A stretch of DNA of 64,000 nt, taken from positions 1 to 64,000 of the forward strand of contig DASTWL010000007.1 in NCBI GenBank assembly GCA_035765895.1, written 5' to 3'. The position numbers and the translations under genes are program-made. Of this stretch, positions 52,474 to 60,851 are shown one piece after another. The notes under the pieces were generated by a model that worked only from the letters and a program-made list of their open reading frames with translations, had not been told where the DNA came from and did not search any database. The stretch is from Verrucomicrobiia bacterium. GTDB lineage: Bacteria > Verrucomicrobiota > Verrucomicrobiia > Limisphaerales > DSYF01. Each line of letters opens with the position of its first letter. Position 1 is the stretch's first letter.

Positions 52474-53964
52474 TTATTCCTGCGCCACGAAACCGGGCGG
52501 CGTCTTCTTCTCGACTTCCACCAGATAACGTCGCGTGGCCGCCGGGAGTTCGTGCCAGATTTTCCGGGCGAGGAAAATGCCGACGACCGCAAACGGCACG
52601 AGAAAGATGGGCCACCACTGCCAGTTCCACGACGTGATGTAGCCGAGGCAGACGGATTGCAAACCGCTGCCCAGATACGCGAATCCATCAACAATCCCCG
52701 AACAGGTGGCCGTCGCCTTGCGCCCGCCAAAATCCGTCGCCGCCGTGCCGGACATCAGCGACGTCACGCCAATGCCGCCGAGCCAGATGAGCACCGCCGC
52801 GGTTCCCACGACGACCGGTTGAGAATGCAGAAACACCGCCATGACCGTCGCCATGAGCAGGATGAAGCCGCACAACAATGCCGCCGGCGGACCACGCCGC
52901 GAGTGGAACAGCTTGTCCGAAATGATGCCGCCGGCGAAGCCACCCACAATGCCCGACAGGCAGAGCAGCAGGCCCCAATGCTCCATGAAAAAGTCCGCGC
53001 TCGGATGGCCCACCTGGCCCGTTTGTTTGATGAACGTTTGATACCATTGGGCAATGCCATTCCGAAACACGCCCGAGGTCAGTTCAACGCAGGCAATCAA
53101 CAGCATCAACGGACTGCCCAGCACTTTTTTCAGCAGATCCATGGTGGTGTATTCCACGTGCATCTGCCCTGACGAAGCATCGTGCGTGTCGAAATGCGGG
53201 AAATTCGCCTCTTCCGGCGTGTCCTTGATCAACCACGCGTCCAGTGCCGCCCAGCCCAGCAGAATGATCGCGGGGATGAAGAACACGGCCCAGGTCGCAT
53301 CCACCGGATGGCCGGGAACAGCAAAGATTTTCTGCACCCAACGGTGCAACCACCCGACCTCGCCCGCGGGGCTGGCCTGCGTCATCCGCACGATCGCCTG
53401 GCCCCAATCGAAGGCGAAGTAAACGCCGAAGGAAATGAGCGTCCCAAAAATCGCGCCAAATACGCCGCGCTCGCGCACGTGGAACCAGTAGGCCTTGACC
53501 TTGATGATGGACACCGCACCAAAGCTCTGAAAATACATGTTCACCGAATAGATGATCGAGAACGCCACGACCATGTTCATCTTGAGCTGGCCGGTTACCA
53601 CGAAGTAGGTCAGCACGCCCAGCGCGATGTTGGCGAGCGCGGACCCGATTGCCGCGACAAGGATGCCCCGCTTGCCGCCCATTTTGTCCACCAGTGGTCC
53701 GTTGACGAGGAACGACAGGGCGTAGGTCCACGTGCCCGCGGCGAAAATCCAGCCAAACTCGGTGTTCGACATGAGGGATCCCATCGCATTTTTTGAGACG
53801 GCGAGGTTGTAACGTCCCATGTAGAGGAACGCGTAGGTCATGCCGAGCGGGAACCAGTTGATAAACCGGCGAAACATGAACCCGCCGCCGTGCCGCAGCG
53901 GGTTGTTGTAGAAGTAGAGGCCGATCACCACGGCCATGCACAGACCGACGATGCTCAGTGACAT
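52474..53964 (-). CDS. MFS transporter, OPA-like, upstream tandem copy
   Basis: 496 residues from the ATG at 53964 (MSLSIVGLCM). Twelve or more membrane helices, helix 1 motif MTYAFLYMGRYNLAVSKNAMG, DKMGGKRGILVAAIGS, and SFGAVSIIKVKAYWFHVRERGVFG, parallel to the neighbour. An extra N-terminal helix and a longer central loop (residues 230-290) set it apart. The two transporters are clearly paralogous but well diverged, so probably not for the same substrate. Confidence 0.82.
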   Translation of the reverse strand: MSLSIVGLCMAVVIGLYFYNNPLRHGGGFMFRRFINWFPLGMTYAFLYMGRYNLAVSKNAMGSLMSNTEFGWIFAAGTWTYALSFLVNGPLVDKMGGKRGILVAAIGSALANIALGVLTYFVVTGQLKMNMVVAFSIIYSVNMYFQSFGAVSIIKVKAYWFHVRERGVFGAIFGTLISFGVYFAFDWGQAIVRMTQASPAGEVGWLHRWVQKIFAVPGHPVDATWAVFFIPAIILLGWAALDAWLIKDTPEEANFPHFDTHDASSGQMHVEYTTMDLLKKVLGSPLMLLIACVELTSGVFRNGIAQWYQTFIKQTGQVGHPSADFFMEHWGLLLCLSGIVGGFAGGIISDKLFHSRRGPPAALLCGFILLMATVMAVFLHSQPVVVGTAAVLIWLGGIGVTSLMSGTAATDFGGRKATATCSGIVDGFAYLGSGLQSVCLGYITSWNWQWWPIFLVPFAVVGIFLARKIWHELPAATRRYLVEVEKKTPPGFVAQE

Positions 53965-54113
53965 GTGAAACTTTCGAATGACGCCACCATGGTGCAGGAG
54001 ACTACGTCGGCCCACAGATCCCGGTCAAAAGGTTTCTCCGGTTGTCCAGGTTTTCGTGAGCGAAAGCCGTTATCGGTGAGGCAGGACACAGCGTGACCGT
54101 CGCCTTCGTCGGA

Positions 54114-54141
54114 CTGGCGCCGGTTCGTTTTTCCCTATACT
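54114..54141 (+). promoter_or_regulatory. Predicted promoter of the ECF sigma gene
   Basis: TATACT at 54136-54141, with a weak CTGGCG 16 nt upstream. The GTG start at 54151 begins 9 nt after the -10 box, so the mRNA has almost no leader. An autoregulated ECF promoter is an alternative. Confidence 0.35.
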
Positions 54142-54150
54142 GTTGGCTCT

Positions 54151-54774
54151 GTGCAGGCCGAAACTGAAGCCCAGTTGCTTGCCCGCTGTCGCCGCGGCGA
54201 CGCGGCGGCATGGGACGCGATCTTCGACCGGCATTATGCGCCGACAATGCGGTTCGTCTTCACACTCGGTGCCGCGTTCGCCCCCGAAGATGCCGAGGAG
54301 ATTTGTCAGGAGACCTTCCTCGCGGCCATCCGGAATCTCGCTTCGTTTCACGGGCGCTCCCAATTTCAGACCTGGCTCTTCCGGATTGCCGTCAACAAGG
54401 CTCGTGATTATCGGGAACGGCAAAATGCCATTAAACGTGGGGGTGGCCAAATACCCCTTTCCCTCCACGCGGAACATCCCGAAACCGGCCTGTTCATTGA
54501 TCCGCCATCGTCACTACCCGGACCGGATGGGGCCATCCTGCGCGCGGAACAGGCGGTTCAGTTGCACGAAGCCTTGAACGAACTGGGCGGCCCCTGTCAG
54601 GAAATCATTGAGCTGCGGTATTTTGCCGAATTGAGCTACGAGGAAATTTCGGCCGACCTCGAATTGAACCCCAAAACCGTCAGTTCACGGCTCAGCAAGT
54701 GCCTTGACCGGCTGGAGCAAATTGTGAAGCGCACTTTTTTGCGGGAGACATCCCGCGCAACTTCCGTCCAATGA
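54151..54774 (+). CDS. ECF-type RNA polymerase sigma factor
   Basis: 207 residues from a GTG at 54151. Sigma region 2: LLARCRRGDAAAWDAIFDRHY and EDAEEICQETFLAAIRNLASF, then FQTWLFRIAVNKARDYRER. Region 4: LNELGGPCQEIIELRYFAELSYEEISADLELNPKTVSSRLSKCLDRL. The linker between the regions is long (about 45 residues). Overlaps no gene but is 9 bp before a membrane protein that is a candidate anti-sigma factor. Confidence 0.92.
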   Translation: MQAETEAQLLARCRRGDAAAWDAIFDRHYAPTMRFVFTLGAAFAPEDAEEICQETFLAAIRNLASFHGRSQFQTWLFRIAVNKARDYRERQNAIKRGGGQIPLSLHAEHPETGLFIDPPSSLPGPDGAILRAEQAVQLHEALNELGGPCQEIIELRYFAELSYEEISADLELNPKTVSSRLSKCLDRLEQIVKRTFLRETSRATSVQ

Positions 54775-54783
54775 AATGACCGT

Positions 54784-56070
54784 ATGGCCGAAACGCCCCA
54801 ACATGAACTCGAGAAATTGCTGAGTGACTACGCCCGCCAACGCCGGGCCTCCGCGGAGGTGAAGGAAATGCACCCGGCCACCCGCCGCCTGCTCCAGGCG
54901 GAAGTGCGCCAGCACTTTGGCGCCCCGCCGCCGCCCGCACCAACGCGCGCACCGGCCTGGTGGCGCCGGCTGTTGCCCCGCCTTGTTTTCGCCGCCGCCC
55001 TCGTCGTCGTGTTGGGCACGGCCGTTGTATGGAATTTTTCATCGCGCTCGAAAATCGCAGAGCGGCTGGCTTTCGTCGGCCCGTCCGAACGAGTTCCACA
55101 AACCGTGTCAACACCCGCACCGTCCGCACCAATCAATGCACCTGCGCCCCGGGCTGCCGGCAGAGAGGCCGCCCGCGCCGAGCGTTCAAGCGGGATGGGC
55201 CATTTAAAACAGGAGACCGATTCACTCGCCGGCGAAGCGCCCTCAGCCAATGCGTTGGCCCGCCCCCTCGCCAAGACGGCGGCAACTGATGTGGCAACAC
55301 GCGCCAACCTTCTCAACGATGCGGCCGGGGGCTACTACGGCAATCCGCCGACGGTATCCTCGGCCGAGGAGCCAGTTCCCGCGGTGCCGGCCAAATCGCT
55401 GGCTGCCGCCGGGTTCAAGGAGGGCGTCTCAACGTCGGAAGAGCCCCCCCCCGCGCTGGCTGGAGCCCAGATGCAAAACGTCGCGGGTCTGGCGCAAATG
55501 AATTCCACTCAACTGTTCCGCAACGTGGTCCTGGTCAACAAAGTCAAGGCCGCCGCGAAGTTTCCCGTGCTAAATGAGTTCACGGTGCAGCAAAACGGCA
55601 GTTCACTGACGGTGGTGGATCACGATGGCTCCGTTTACCGTGGCTACGCCAACCTGGCCGCGCAAACTACGGCATCCGACCGACCGACCGGAGACGTTTT
55701 GGACAAGCAAACCTTCACAGACCAAGCCGCCCTGCAAGGATTCACCGGCCTCGCCCCCAATCAAAAAGTGTCCGGCGCCCAAGTCCAACAGGCCGTTGAG
55801 CCGCAGAGTTATTATTTCCGGGTGGAGGGCACCAACCGCAGCCTGAATCAGCGCGTCGTCTTCACCGGCAATCTGCTGCAAAACCCCGCCGCCAATCTCC
55901 AACAGAACAACACGGTGAACCAGACGTTCATGCAGCAATCCGTGGCGCGGCAAAACCTCAAGAACGGGCTGCCCGACGGAGCCACGATGAACAACTACAT
56001 CAACGGCCAGCTTCAACTCGGCAACAGCAAGACCAGCACGGAGTTGAACGCAATCTCGATGAAGCATTAG
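54784..56070 (+). CDS. Single-span membrane protein, putative anti-sigma partner
   Basis: 428 residues. Residues 1-55 are a cytoplasmic helical domain (ETPQHELEKLLSDYARQRRAS), then a membrane helix (LLPRLVFAAALVVVLGTAVVW) and a periplasmic part that is low complexity, Ala/Pro/Thr-rich to about 240, then Asn/Gln-rich (LQQNNTVNQTFMQQS). The zinc-type anti-sigma motif HxxxCxxC is absent. Position directly after the sigma gene supports an anti-sigma or sensor role, but the sequence itself does not prove it. Confidence 0.6.
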   Translation: MAETPQHELEKLLSDYARQRRASAEVKEMHPATRRLLQAEVRQHFGAPPPPAPTRAPAWWRRLLPRLVFAAALVVVLGTAVVWNFSSRSKIAERLAFVGPSERVPQTVSTPAPSAPINAPAPRAAGREAARAERSSGMGHLKQETDSLAGEAPSANALARPLAKTAATDVATRANLLNDAAGGYYGNPPTVSSAEEPVPAVPAKSLAAAGFKEGVSTSEEPPPALAGAQMQNVAGLAQMNSTQLFRNVVLVNKVKAAAKFPVLNEFTVQQNGSSLTVVDHDGSVYRGYANLAAQTTASDRPTGDVLDKQTFTDQAALQGFTGLAPNQKVSGAQVQQAVEPQSYYFRVEGTNRSLNQRVVFTGNLLQNPAANLQQNNTVNQTFMQQSVARQNLKNGLPDGATMNNYINGQLQLGNSKTSTELNAISMKH

Positions 56071-56088
56071 GGGATAACAACCGAAGAA

Positions 56089-56173
56089 TGGTGCGCACGG
56101 CAGGACTTGAACCTGCACGCCGTTAGGCACTACCACCTCAAAGTAGCGCGTCTGCCAATTCCGCCACGTGCGC
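56089..56173 (-). tRNA. tRNA-Leu (GAG)
   Basis: The minus strand reads as a class II tRNA with a long variable arm: acceptor GCGCACG/CGTGCGC, anticodon stem CTACT/GGTAG with loop TTGAGGT (anticodon GAG), T-loop GTTCAAGTC and encoded CCA (56089-56091). Confidence 0.93.
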
Positions 56174-56389
56174 GAAGCGGCGCAGAGTCAACCAAGGCCG
56201 CCGCGCTTCTGCAAGCTGTTTTCAAGCCTTGCTCAGTCAAATTTGTCGCCGCGTTAACGCACGGACTGCGACAAAAACAAACACGGCTGGCGTGGGCGTG
56301 TTTTATAACTGACCTTTCTGCTAAACTTCCGTCAACTAACACTCACGCCCGCGTCAGCCAAGGTTAACGTCCGCCCATTTTGGCATTCG

Positions 56390-57163
56390 TCAAGTGCGTT
56401 CCTGCCGGACTTCGAAGGCGTGGGGTGGAATCGTTTGAAAAAATGGCTCAAAGGTTTCGCCGCCAAAGCCGAAATCTCCCAAAAACCCTTTCGTTGACGC
56501 GCTAATGGCGACCGGCCGACGGGTGAATGGATTACGATACGCCAGTCCTACCGCCCGCAACCCCAGCAGCGCATTCGGCTGCCCGCCGTAGAGTTCATCG
56601 CCGACAATGGGACAACCGGCCAGTGCCAGGTGAATCCGGATTTGATGCTGCCGCCCCGAGCGCGGGCGCGCTTCGATGAGATGTTTGCCCCCGGCACTGG
56701 CCACCAGCCGAAACGCAGTTTCGGCGTCCTTGCCACGCCGGTCGGGCCGCATGCGGCCGTGCTCTTCCGGGTCGGGCGCCAGCCGGTCGTTGCAGGTCCA
56801 TTCATTTTGGCACGGCGCCCTGGCCGATACGGCGAGGTAGATTTTTTCGACCTGCCGGGTTTCAAACAAGGCGCCCAGCGAATCGAGCGCGCCCTGGCTT
56901 TTGGCGAACAGCAAAATGCCGGTCGTCTCGGCATCGAGCCGGTGGACGTATTTCAGAAAGCGCAAATTGCGGGAACGCGCCCAATAATGGCCGGCTCCGA
57001 TGGAGGAAGTGATCGCTGCCTGGAGATTGCGCTGCGTGCGCTGCCATGAAAATGGCACCAGCATCCAGCCCGCGGGCTTGTCGATGGCCAGGACCGACCG
57101 GTCCTCATACAGAATCGGGATGGGCGCTTCCTTGAACAGTTCGATGCAGTTTGGCCTGGCCAT
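56390..57163 (-). CDS. RluA-family pseudouridine synthase
   Basis: 257 residues. Catalytic Asp77 in YVHRLDAETTGILLFAKS, then the RluA/RluC-type SGRQHQIRIHLALAGCPIVGDELYGG. No S4 domain at the N-terminus, so it is a short member (TruC or RluA-like). Target is an rRNA or tRNA uridine that the sequence does not identify. Flanked by tRNA-Leu and tRNA-Arg genes. Confidence 0.9.
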   Translation of the reverse strand: MARPNCIELFKEAPIPILYEDRSVLAIDKPAGWMLVPFSWQRTQRNLQAAITSSIGAGHYWARSRNLRFLKYVHRLDAETTGILLFAKSQGALDSLGALFETRQVEKIYLAVSARAPCQNEWTCNDRLAPDPEEHGRMRPDRRGKDAETAFRLVASAGGKHLIEARPRSGRQHQIRIHLALAGCPIVGDELYGGQPNALLGLRAVGLAYRNPFTRRPVAISASTKGFLGDFGFGGETFEPFFQTIPPHAFEVRQERT

Positions 57164-57278
57164 GCTGAAACGCGACGTTGTGTGCGGTTGAAACCAGATG
57201 CGGCGCCGTCATTCGGCCGTGCGGTCTGGGAATCCCCTCAAAATCAGGCCGGCGGGGGGAAGAAACGGCCAAAAAACT

Positions 57279-57355
57279 TGGTGCACCCATGAGGAGTCGA
57301 ACCTCAAACCTGCTGATCCGTAGTCAGCCGCTCTATCCAATTGAGCTATGGGTGC
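57279..57355 (-). tRNA. tRNA-Arg (ACG)
   Basis: The minus strand has acceptor GCACCCA/TGGGTGC, D-arm AGCTCAATTGGATAGAGC, anticodon stem GCTGA/TCAGC with loop CTACGGA (anticodon ACG, read as ICG), T-loop GTTCGACTC and encoded CCA (57279-57281). Confidence 0.95.
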
Positions 57356-57368
57356 TCAAGGGACGCGG

Positions 57369-57396
57369 AAGTTAAACCGCATCCTCTCAGCGTCAA
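57369..57396 (-). promoter_or_regulatory. Promoter of tRNA-Arg
   Basis: On the minus strand TTGACG (57391-57396), 16-nt spacer, TAACTT (57369-57374), 13 bp before the tRNA 5' end. A good sigma-70-type fit. Confidence 0.6.
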
Positions 57397-57463
57397 GTTC
57401 TTTCTCCAATCCGCACGAGTTGTCTTGCAGCGCGCGGCGCCTTTTTCTAAACCAACCGCCACC

Positions 57464-58405
57464 ATGGCAGCCACTCGCACGATCAATTCTTTTGACCTGC
57501 AGGAATTTCTTGAAACCCGCACCCAGGCGGTGAACGCCGCCTTGAGCCGTTACCTGCCGCCCGCCCAAACCAGGCCGGCGACCCTCCACGCGGCGATGCG
57601 TTACCCGTTGTTTGCCGGCGGCAAACGCATGCGCCCGGCCGTGTGTCTGGCGGCTGCCCTCGCCTGCGGCGGCGACGAGGCGGAGGCCATGCCGCTGGCT
57701 TGTGCCGTTGAATGCATACACACCTACTCGCTCGTCCATGATGATCTACCGTGCATGGACGACGACGACCTGCGCCGCGGCAAACCCACCACCCACGTGC
57801 AATTTCGCCCCGCCAACGACGCGGCCGGACGGAAACGCGGCGAAGCCATTGCCCTCCTCGCGGGCGACGCGCTATTGACGCAGGCCTTTGAAATCGCCGC
57901 TCAATGCCGTGGCTGGCCACGTTACTCGCATCAGGATGTCATGCTCGAACTGGCCCGGACGGCCGGTTCGCTGCAATTGATTGCCGGTCAGGTGGCGGAC
58001 CTCGAAGGCGAAGGCCGCAAAGCAGACGTCAAACAACTGCGCTACATCCACGAGCGCAAGACCAGCGCCCTGCTCTGTTGCTCCGTGCGCCTCGGCGGGA
58101 TGAGCGCGAATTGCACGCCCGCCCAGCTCAAAGCGCTCACGGATTTCGGCTATAACGTTGGACTGGCATTTCAGGTCATCGACGACATTCTGGATGTCAC
58201 CCAGACCAGCGAAAAGCTGGGCAAGACCGCCGGCAAGGATGTTAAATCCCAAAAATCGACCTACCCTGCGCTGGTCGGATTGGAACGTTCGCGCAAAATC
58301 GCGACCCAACTCACAAACAAGGCCTTCGCCGCGTTGAAGACGTTCCGCGGGCGAGCGGTCGCATTGGAAGCCCTCGCCGAGTTTTTGCTCAACCGCGAGT
58401 ATTGA
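57464..58405 (+). CDS. ispA: Polyprenyl (farnesyl/geranylgeranyl) diphosphate synthase
   Basis: 313 residues from the ATG at 57464. First aspartate-rich motif in VHDDLPCMDDDDLRRG and second in FQVIDDILDVT; GGKRMRPAV and GKTAGKDVKSQKSTYPAL also fit. Short-chain E-type synthase that condenses isoprenyl units. A 7-residue insertion (about NDAAGRKRGEA) lies before the AGDALL helix. The product may feed the EboC prenyltransferase, ubiquinone or menaquinone; that is inference. Confidence 0.92.
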   Translation: MAATRTINSFDLQEFLETRTQAVNAALSRYLPPAQTRPATLHAAMRYPLFAGGKRMRPAVCLAAALACGGDEAEAMPLACAVECIHTYSLVHDDLPCMDDDDLRRGKPTTHVQFRPANDAAGRKRGEAIALLAGDALLTQAFEIAAQCRGWPRYSHQDVMLELARTAGSLQLIAGQVADLEGEGRKADVKQLRYIHERKTSALLCCSVRLGGMSANCTPAQLKALTDFGYNVGLAFQVIDDILDVTQTSEKLGKTAGKDVKSQKSTYPALVGLERSRKIATQLTNKAFAALKTFRGRAVALEALAEFLLNREY

Positions 58406-58431
58406 GCGTTCCGCTTGGCCGGACCACGCCC

Positions 58432-59448
58432 TCACCGGCTCGCGTGCTGCCATTGATCCTTGGCTTCCATGACGGAGCGGGGCCCAAGGCCGTCAAGCCA
58501 TTCGCGCGGGGCCGCATCATCGCGCAAATAGGCGTCCCAAAAGGCGGTCGATAAAGCCAGAATCACGCGATGGTGGTTGGGATTGCGCGGTTCGCGGTCG
58601 CCCGGCAATGGCCGGTCGGTAAAGACGGAATGCTCGGCGTTGTTCAGAACCACCTCATACTTGGGCGCGCCATGCAGCGCCGGATACACCCCGAGCCGCG
58701 AGGCCAGGTCCGCGTGTCCAATCGGCGCCACATCCTTCGTTCCGGTCATCAGCAGCCACGGAATCGTGACCGCACCGAAGGCCTTTTCAGCGGTGGCGCC
58801 CTGCGGTGTGCTGGGACTGAAGGCAATGGCGGCCTTGATGCGCGGATCCGTCAGCTTCTGGCCGGTGAGCGGCAATGTTTCTCCGCTCACCGCTTCCGTG
58901 GTTACGGCGCCAAAGGAATGCCCCGACATGCCGACCCGTGTCAGATTCAGCCGGCCGCACAAGCGGTGGCCGGCGTTCGTATTCCACGCCGTCAGCTGGT
59001 TCAATACCGCCGGGATGTCCGCCACCCGCAGCAAAAAATTTTCCAGCGAGGCCGCGCGTTGCATGGCTGCGAGCCGCTGCGCCCGGGGCACATTCTGCCA
59101 GACGGATTCATCGCTGCCCGGATGCTGCACGAAGACCGCCACGTAACCGCGCGCCGCCCAATGCTCGCCCAGGAACGCGCTGCCCGCACGGGAACCGCCC
59201 AACCCATGACTGAACAACACGACGGGTTCGGCGTTGGTGCTTGCCGGGAGGAAAACGCGAATCGGAATGTCCCGGTGTCGCGCGGCATCCGGCACCGTCA
59301 AATCCACGCGGACCGGTTGAAATGCCGGGGCCTTCGCCAGCGGATCATAGCCGCCCGATGCGGCCACCGCCGGCATCCCGGTCGCCAGCCAAACCGAACA
59401 CATTATGCCGCATCCCAATCCCACAACCGTTTTAATGAATGATTGCAT
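58432..59448 (-). CDS. Secreted alpha/beta hydrolase (dienelactone-hydrolase-like)
   Basis: 338 residues from the ATG at 59448, with a signal peptide (LGCGIMCSVWLATGMPAVAAS). Nucleophile elbow GMSGHSFGAV, oxyanion region FSHGLGGSRAGS, likely acid/His near LLMTGTKDVAP and NNAEHSVFTD. The pattern is that of platelet-activating-factor acetylhydrolase-like and dienelactone-like hydrolases. Probable ester or lactone cleavage in the periplasm; substrate unknown. Confidence 0.85.
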   Translation of the reverse strand: MQSFIKTVVGLGCGIMCSVWLATGMPAVAASGGYDPLAKAPAFQPVRVDLTVPDAARHRDIPIRVFLPASTNAEPVVLFSHGLGGSRAGSAFLGEHWAARGYVAVFVQHPGSDESVWQNVPRAQRLAAMQRAASLENFLLRVADIPAVLNQLTAWNTNAGHRLCGRLNLTRVGMSGHSFGAVTTEAVSGETLPLTGQKLTDPRIKAAIAFSPSTPQGATAEKAFGAVTIPWLLMTGTKDVAPIGHADLASRLGVYPALHGAPKYEVVLNNAEHSVFTDRPLPGDREPRNPNHHRVILALSTAFWDAYLRDDAAPREWLDGLGPRSVMEAKDQWQHASR

Positions 59449-59747
59449 GTTTGTCCTGACGCAGGTGCCTGCCCAAATGTTACCGGAGACCGTCAATTTT
59501 CCGGCTCCGCTCATCACCCACCCGGTTGGTTGCTCCTGAACAAATGTTCGATGTCGCCGCCAATCATAACTTTGGCACCAAATGGGACGGCGGTGACCTG
59601 TCCAAAGCCGCGCAGCCACTGGCATTCAAAAAAGCCGCTCCGACAATTGCCCCCAGGTGGTGGACGTGAATCCGACCTGGCCGTAATCGCGCACTCTTTC
59701 AAGCGCTGCACAAAATGCCGTGTCGCTTTTTCGGTGGACGCGCATGT

Positions 59748-59753
59748 TATGCT
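59748..59753 (+). promoter_or_regulatory. Predicted -10 box of a leaderless promoter (ada)
   Basis: TATGCT ends 6 nt before the GTG at 59760. No good -35 is visible, which would fit a promoter that needs an activator such as Ada itself. Confidence 0.4.
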
Positions 59754-59759
59754 TGGAGC

Positions 59760-60812
59760 GTGAAAAGGCCAGTTTTGGAATTGTCCACCGCCGAAATGAC
59801 CACCGCGTGGCGCCGGCGCGACGCCGCCTACGACGGCATCTTCTTCTTCGGCGTGAAGACGACCGGAGTTTTTTGTCGTCCATCCTGTCCCTCCCGGCCG
59901 AAGCGCGAGCACCTGGAGTTTTTCCACAATGCCGGCGCCGCGCTTCACGCCGGCTATCGTCCGTGCAAGCGATGTCATCCAGAACTGGCCGACGGCCAAT
60001 CGCCCGCGTGGGTGCGGACATTGATGACGCGCGCGATGACAGCGGCGGATCATCGCCTGACCGGCGCGGCGCTGCGTTCCCTGGGTATTTCGCCGGAGCG
60101 AGCCCGGCGCTGGTTTCAAAAGCATCACGGCATGACGTTTACCGCCTGGTGCCGCGGTTTGCACCTCGGCCAGGCCTTTACGCGGATTCGGGCGGGCGAA
60201 CCGGTGGATAATGTGGTGTTCGACCACGGCTTCGCCTCGCACAGCGGCTTTCGCACCGCGTTCGTGCGCGTCTTTGGCCGCTCGCCCGGTCAGATCGACG
60301 GCGATTGTCTGCACGTGATGCTGGTCGAAACGCCGCTGGGCCCGATGCTCGCCGCTGCAACCAGTCGTCACGTCTGTCAGTTGGAATTTGCCGACCGCCG
60401 CACCTTGAACCGCAGCTATGCCGGCTTGCACCGACGGTTTGCCCTGCCAGTCGTGCCTGGTGAGAATGAAGCGTTACAGCAGTTGCGGCAGGAACTGCGT
60501 GAATATTTTGCAGGTCAACGTCGCGACTTCCACGTGCCCGTGATTCTGCACGGAACGAACTTTCAAAAGCGCGTCTGGCGGGAGTTGCAACGCATTCCCT
60601 GCGGTCAAACGGTCAGCTATGAAGCGATCGCGCGACGTCTGGGGGCGCCCCGGGCGGTGCGCGCGGTGGCGCGGGCCAACGGCACAAACCGGCTTTACCT
60701 GCTCGTGCCCTGTCACCGGGTCATTGCCAAGGACGGCTCGCCGAGTGGTTACGGCGGCGGCGTCTGGCGCAAACGACGTTTGCTCGCGTTTGAGCAATCA
60801 GGTGGTGCGTGA
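59760..60812 (+). CDS. ada: Ada-type regulator/methyltransferase
   Basis: 350 residues from a GTG at 59760; this start places the zinc cysteines at C39, C43, C69 and C72, almost exactly those of E. coli Ada (38, 42, 69, 72), which settles the choice over the ATG at 59715. Order: methyl-phosphotriester domain, AraC helix-turn-helix (VDNVVFDHGFASHSGFRTAFVRVFG), O6-methylguanine methyltransferase with LVPCHRVIAKDG. Repairs alkylated DNA and activates the response. A stand-alone Ogt is also present at 50506. Confidence 0.94.
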   Translation: MKRPVLELSTAEMTTAWRRRDAAYDGIFFFGVKTTGVFCRPSCPSRPKREHLEFFHNAGAALHAGYRPCKRCHPELADGQSPAWVRTLMTRAMTAADHRLTGAALRSLGISPERARRWFQKHHGMTFTAWCRGLHLGQAFTRIRAGEPVDNVVFDHGFASHSGFRTAFVRVFGRSPGQIDGDCLHVMLVETPLGPMLAAATSRHVCQLEFADRRTLNRSYAGLHRRFALPVVPGENEALQQLRQELREYFAGQRRDFHVPVILHGTNFQKRVWRELQRIPCGQTVSYEAIARRLGAPRAVRAVARANGTNRLYLLVPCHRVIAKDGSPSGYGGGVWRKRRLLAFEQSGGA

Positions 60813-60851
60813 CAGTTCGCCGGGCGGCAGCCTGGCCGCGCGCAAGGCGAA

